DNA of 64,000 bases, taken from Chinchilla lanigera (taxonomy: Eukaryota; Chordata; Mammalia; Rodentia; Chinchillidae). The stretch lies in NCBI RefSeq assembly GCF_000276665.1, contig NW_004955447.1:19076531-19140530 (forward strand), in the 5' to 3' direction. The translations under genes were made by a program, and so were the position numbers. Shown one piece after another: positions 1 through 64,000 of this stretch. Below the pieces are notes generated by a model. It did no database searches and was not told where the DNA came from. It saw only the letters and a program-made list of their open reading frames with translations. Each line of letters begins with the position of its first letter. The stretch's first letter is position 1.

Positions 1-82
1 TCAAACTCTAAAAGCCTGCTCCATGGCCGCATGAGGCTTGGGGGGGGGGGGGTCGGACACATACAGACACAAACCATAACAG
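1..82 (-). mobile_element. 5' terminal piece of a MaLR-like LTR, cut by the window edge
   Basis: Ends CAGACACAAACCATAACA, the same terminal block seen in the LTR at 33848-34181 (CAGACACAAACCA). It contains a run of 11 G. Only the end of the element is in view. Ancient endogenous retroviral LTR with no coding content. Confidence 0.5.
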
Positions 83-160
83 AGAGAAAGAAAGAAAGAA
101 AGAAAAGGAAAGAGAGAGAGAGAGAGAGAAGGAAAGAGAAATGACAGAAAAGAGAAAGAA
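83..160. repeat. Purine-rich microsatellite (GAAA)n/(GA)n
   Basis: Repeated GAAA units at 86-110 lead into a GA dinucleotide run near 112-130, then impure GAAA. Simple-sequence DNA directly adjoining the LTR end. Confidence 0.85.
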
Positions 161-301
161 AGAGCTAGGATTAATTACTCCATTGTCATTAGGAGTTACA
201 TTCTTTTAAGTTGTGTTGGATCATCATTTAGTAGACAGAACAGTGTGTTTAGGACCTTACAGTCGATACAAAAGCTCTGGAGTTCTGTTGCTTCTGGTGG
301 T

Positions 302-388
302 AGGGATGAAATGAGAGGAGACATAAGGGGTGTGTTTGAAGGGAAGTGAAGGGATGAAATGAGAGGAGACATAAGGGGTGTGTTTGAA
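302..388. repeat. Perfect 39-nt tandem duplication, 48-nt period
   Basis: Bases 302-340 are repeated exactly at 350-388, separated by 9 nt (GGGAAGTGA). Exact identity implies a recent event or a recent conversion. Confidence 0.9.
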
Positions 389-63472
<63,084 letters not shown>

Positions 63473-64000
63473 GTAAGAGTTGAAACCAGGCAACCTACTG
63501 AATGCAGAACTCCAGTAGCTAAATGCATATCAGCATAACATTATGTTATTCTAATATTAGCAGTGAGGAAGCTACCCCCCAAATCAGAAGGGTTACTGTG
63601 GGAACATGGGTTTCAGACAGCAAGGGCCTCTGGAGAGTCCCAGAGCTAACTTGGCCAGTGTTCCTCTAAGATCCTGGTCAGTTTTTGCCTGAGCCCCACT
63701 TCTGCTGCACCACAGTCCTGTTGCCCCCTGGGTGACCCTTGAGGACACTCACCTACCACATACTGTTTCCTCCCCTGGAGCACTCACTTCTTGCACTTCC
63801 CCTGCCTTACAAACCACAAATTAATCTTGCATCTTCAATGTTACCTCCAAGCAAGGCATTTCTAACCCCCTCAGGGTACTGCTATTTAATTAATTAGGCT
63901 ATCACAAATATTGGGTGAGCACAGTGTTTTCTTTGTATTTTAATAATAGTTAACGGTATAAATTTATCCATTTCTATACACATCTGTTTCCTCAATAGAC
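63473..64000. other. Start of next intron, no recognised feature
   Basis: GC-richer, C/T-rich stretch (63600-63880) without recognisable repeat; no coding support. Confidence 0.5.

Overview
The window is vertebrate, mammalian and almost certainly rodent nuclear DNA. It contains the interior of one very large split gene on the + strand, with no start codon, promoter, stop codon or second gene visible. Conceptual splicing of 37 short exons between 1417 and 63472 gives one uninterrupted reading frame of 5,153 nt (1,717 codons plus two bases). Every internal exon junction is GT-AG and every split codon rejoins in frame. The protein is recognisable as FRYL (FRY-like, Furry family), not the paralogue FRY. 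By recollection it covers about residues 194 to 1,895 of a roughly 3,000-residue human protein. The first exons and the C-terminal third lie outside the window.

Layout: 1-1416, intron with an LTR end, a purine microsatellite and a 39-nt tandem duplication. 1417-23369, exons 1-11, spaced by introns of up to about 3.9 kb. 26903-43769, exons 12-25, densely packed and encoding the conserved helical-repeat core. 43770-48087, the longest intron (4.3 kb). 48088-63472, exons 26-37. 63473-64000, start of the next intron. Exon 5 (45 nt) looks like an optional cassette microexon.

The introns are full of interspersed repeats, and these indicate the kind of organism. There are tRNA-Ala-like ID SINEs ending in GGTACCGG, several with perfect target-site duplications. 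There are B1 monomers with a quasi-duplicated 3' part, and composite B1-dID elements. Older mammalian relics are also present: MIR, L2, L1M, MaLR LTRs, hAT and mariner. ID plus B1 fixes a rodent, and the B1/ID subfamily sequences do not look murid. A hystricomorph or castorimorph is my guess, but the species cannot be fixed from this window.

The most interesting points are splice-related. An ERVL-MaLR LTR with a 5-bp target duplication sits 17 nt upstream of exon 18, so it must have displaced or replaced the branch site. The 45-nt cassette exon has a UGC-rich upstream tract typical of neuronal microexons. A 183-bp direct duplication flanks exon 36. Two ID SINEs are inserted in tandem at one target, leaving three copies of the target sequence. 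No novel multi-gene system, CRISPR array, operon or RNA gene was found.
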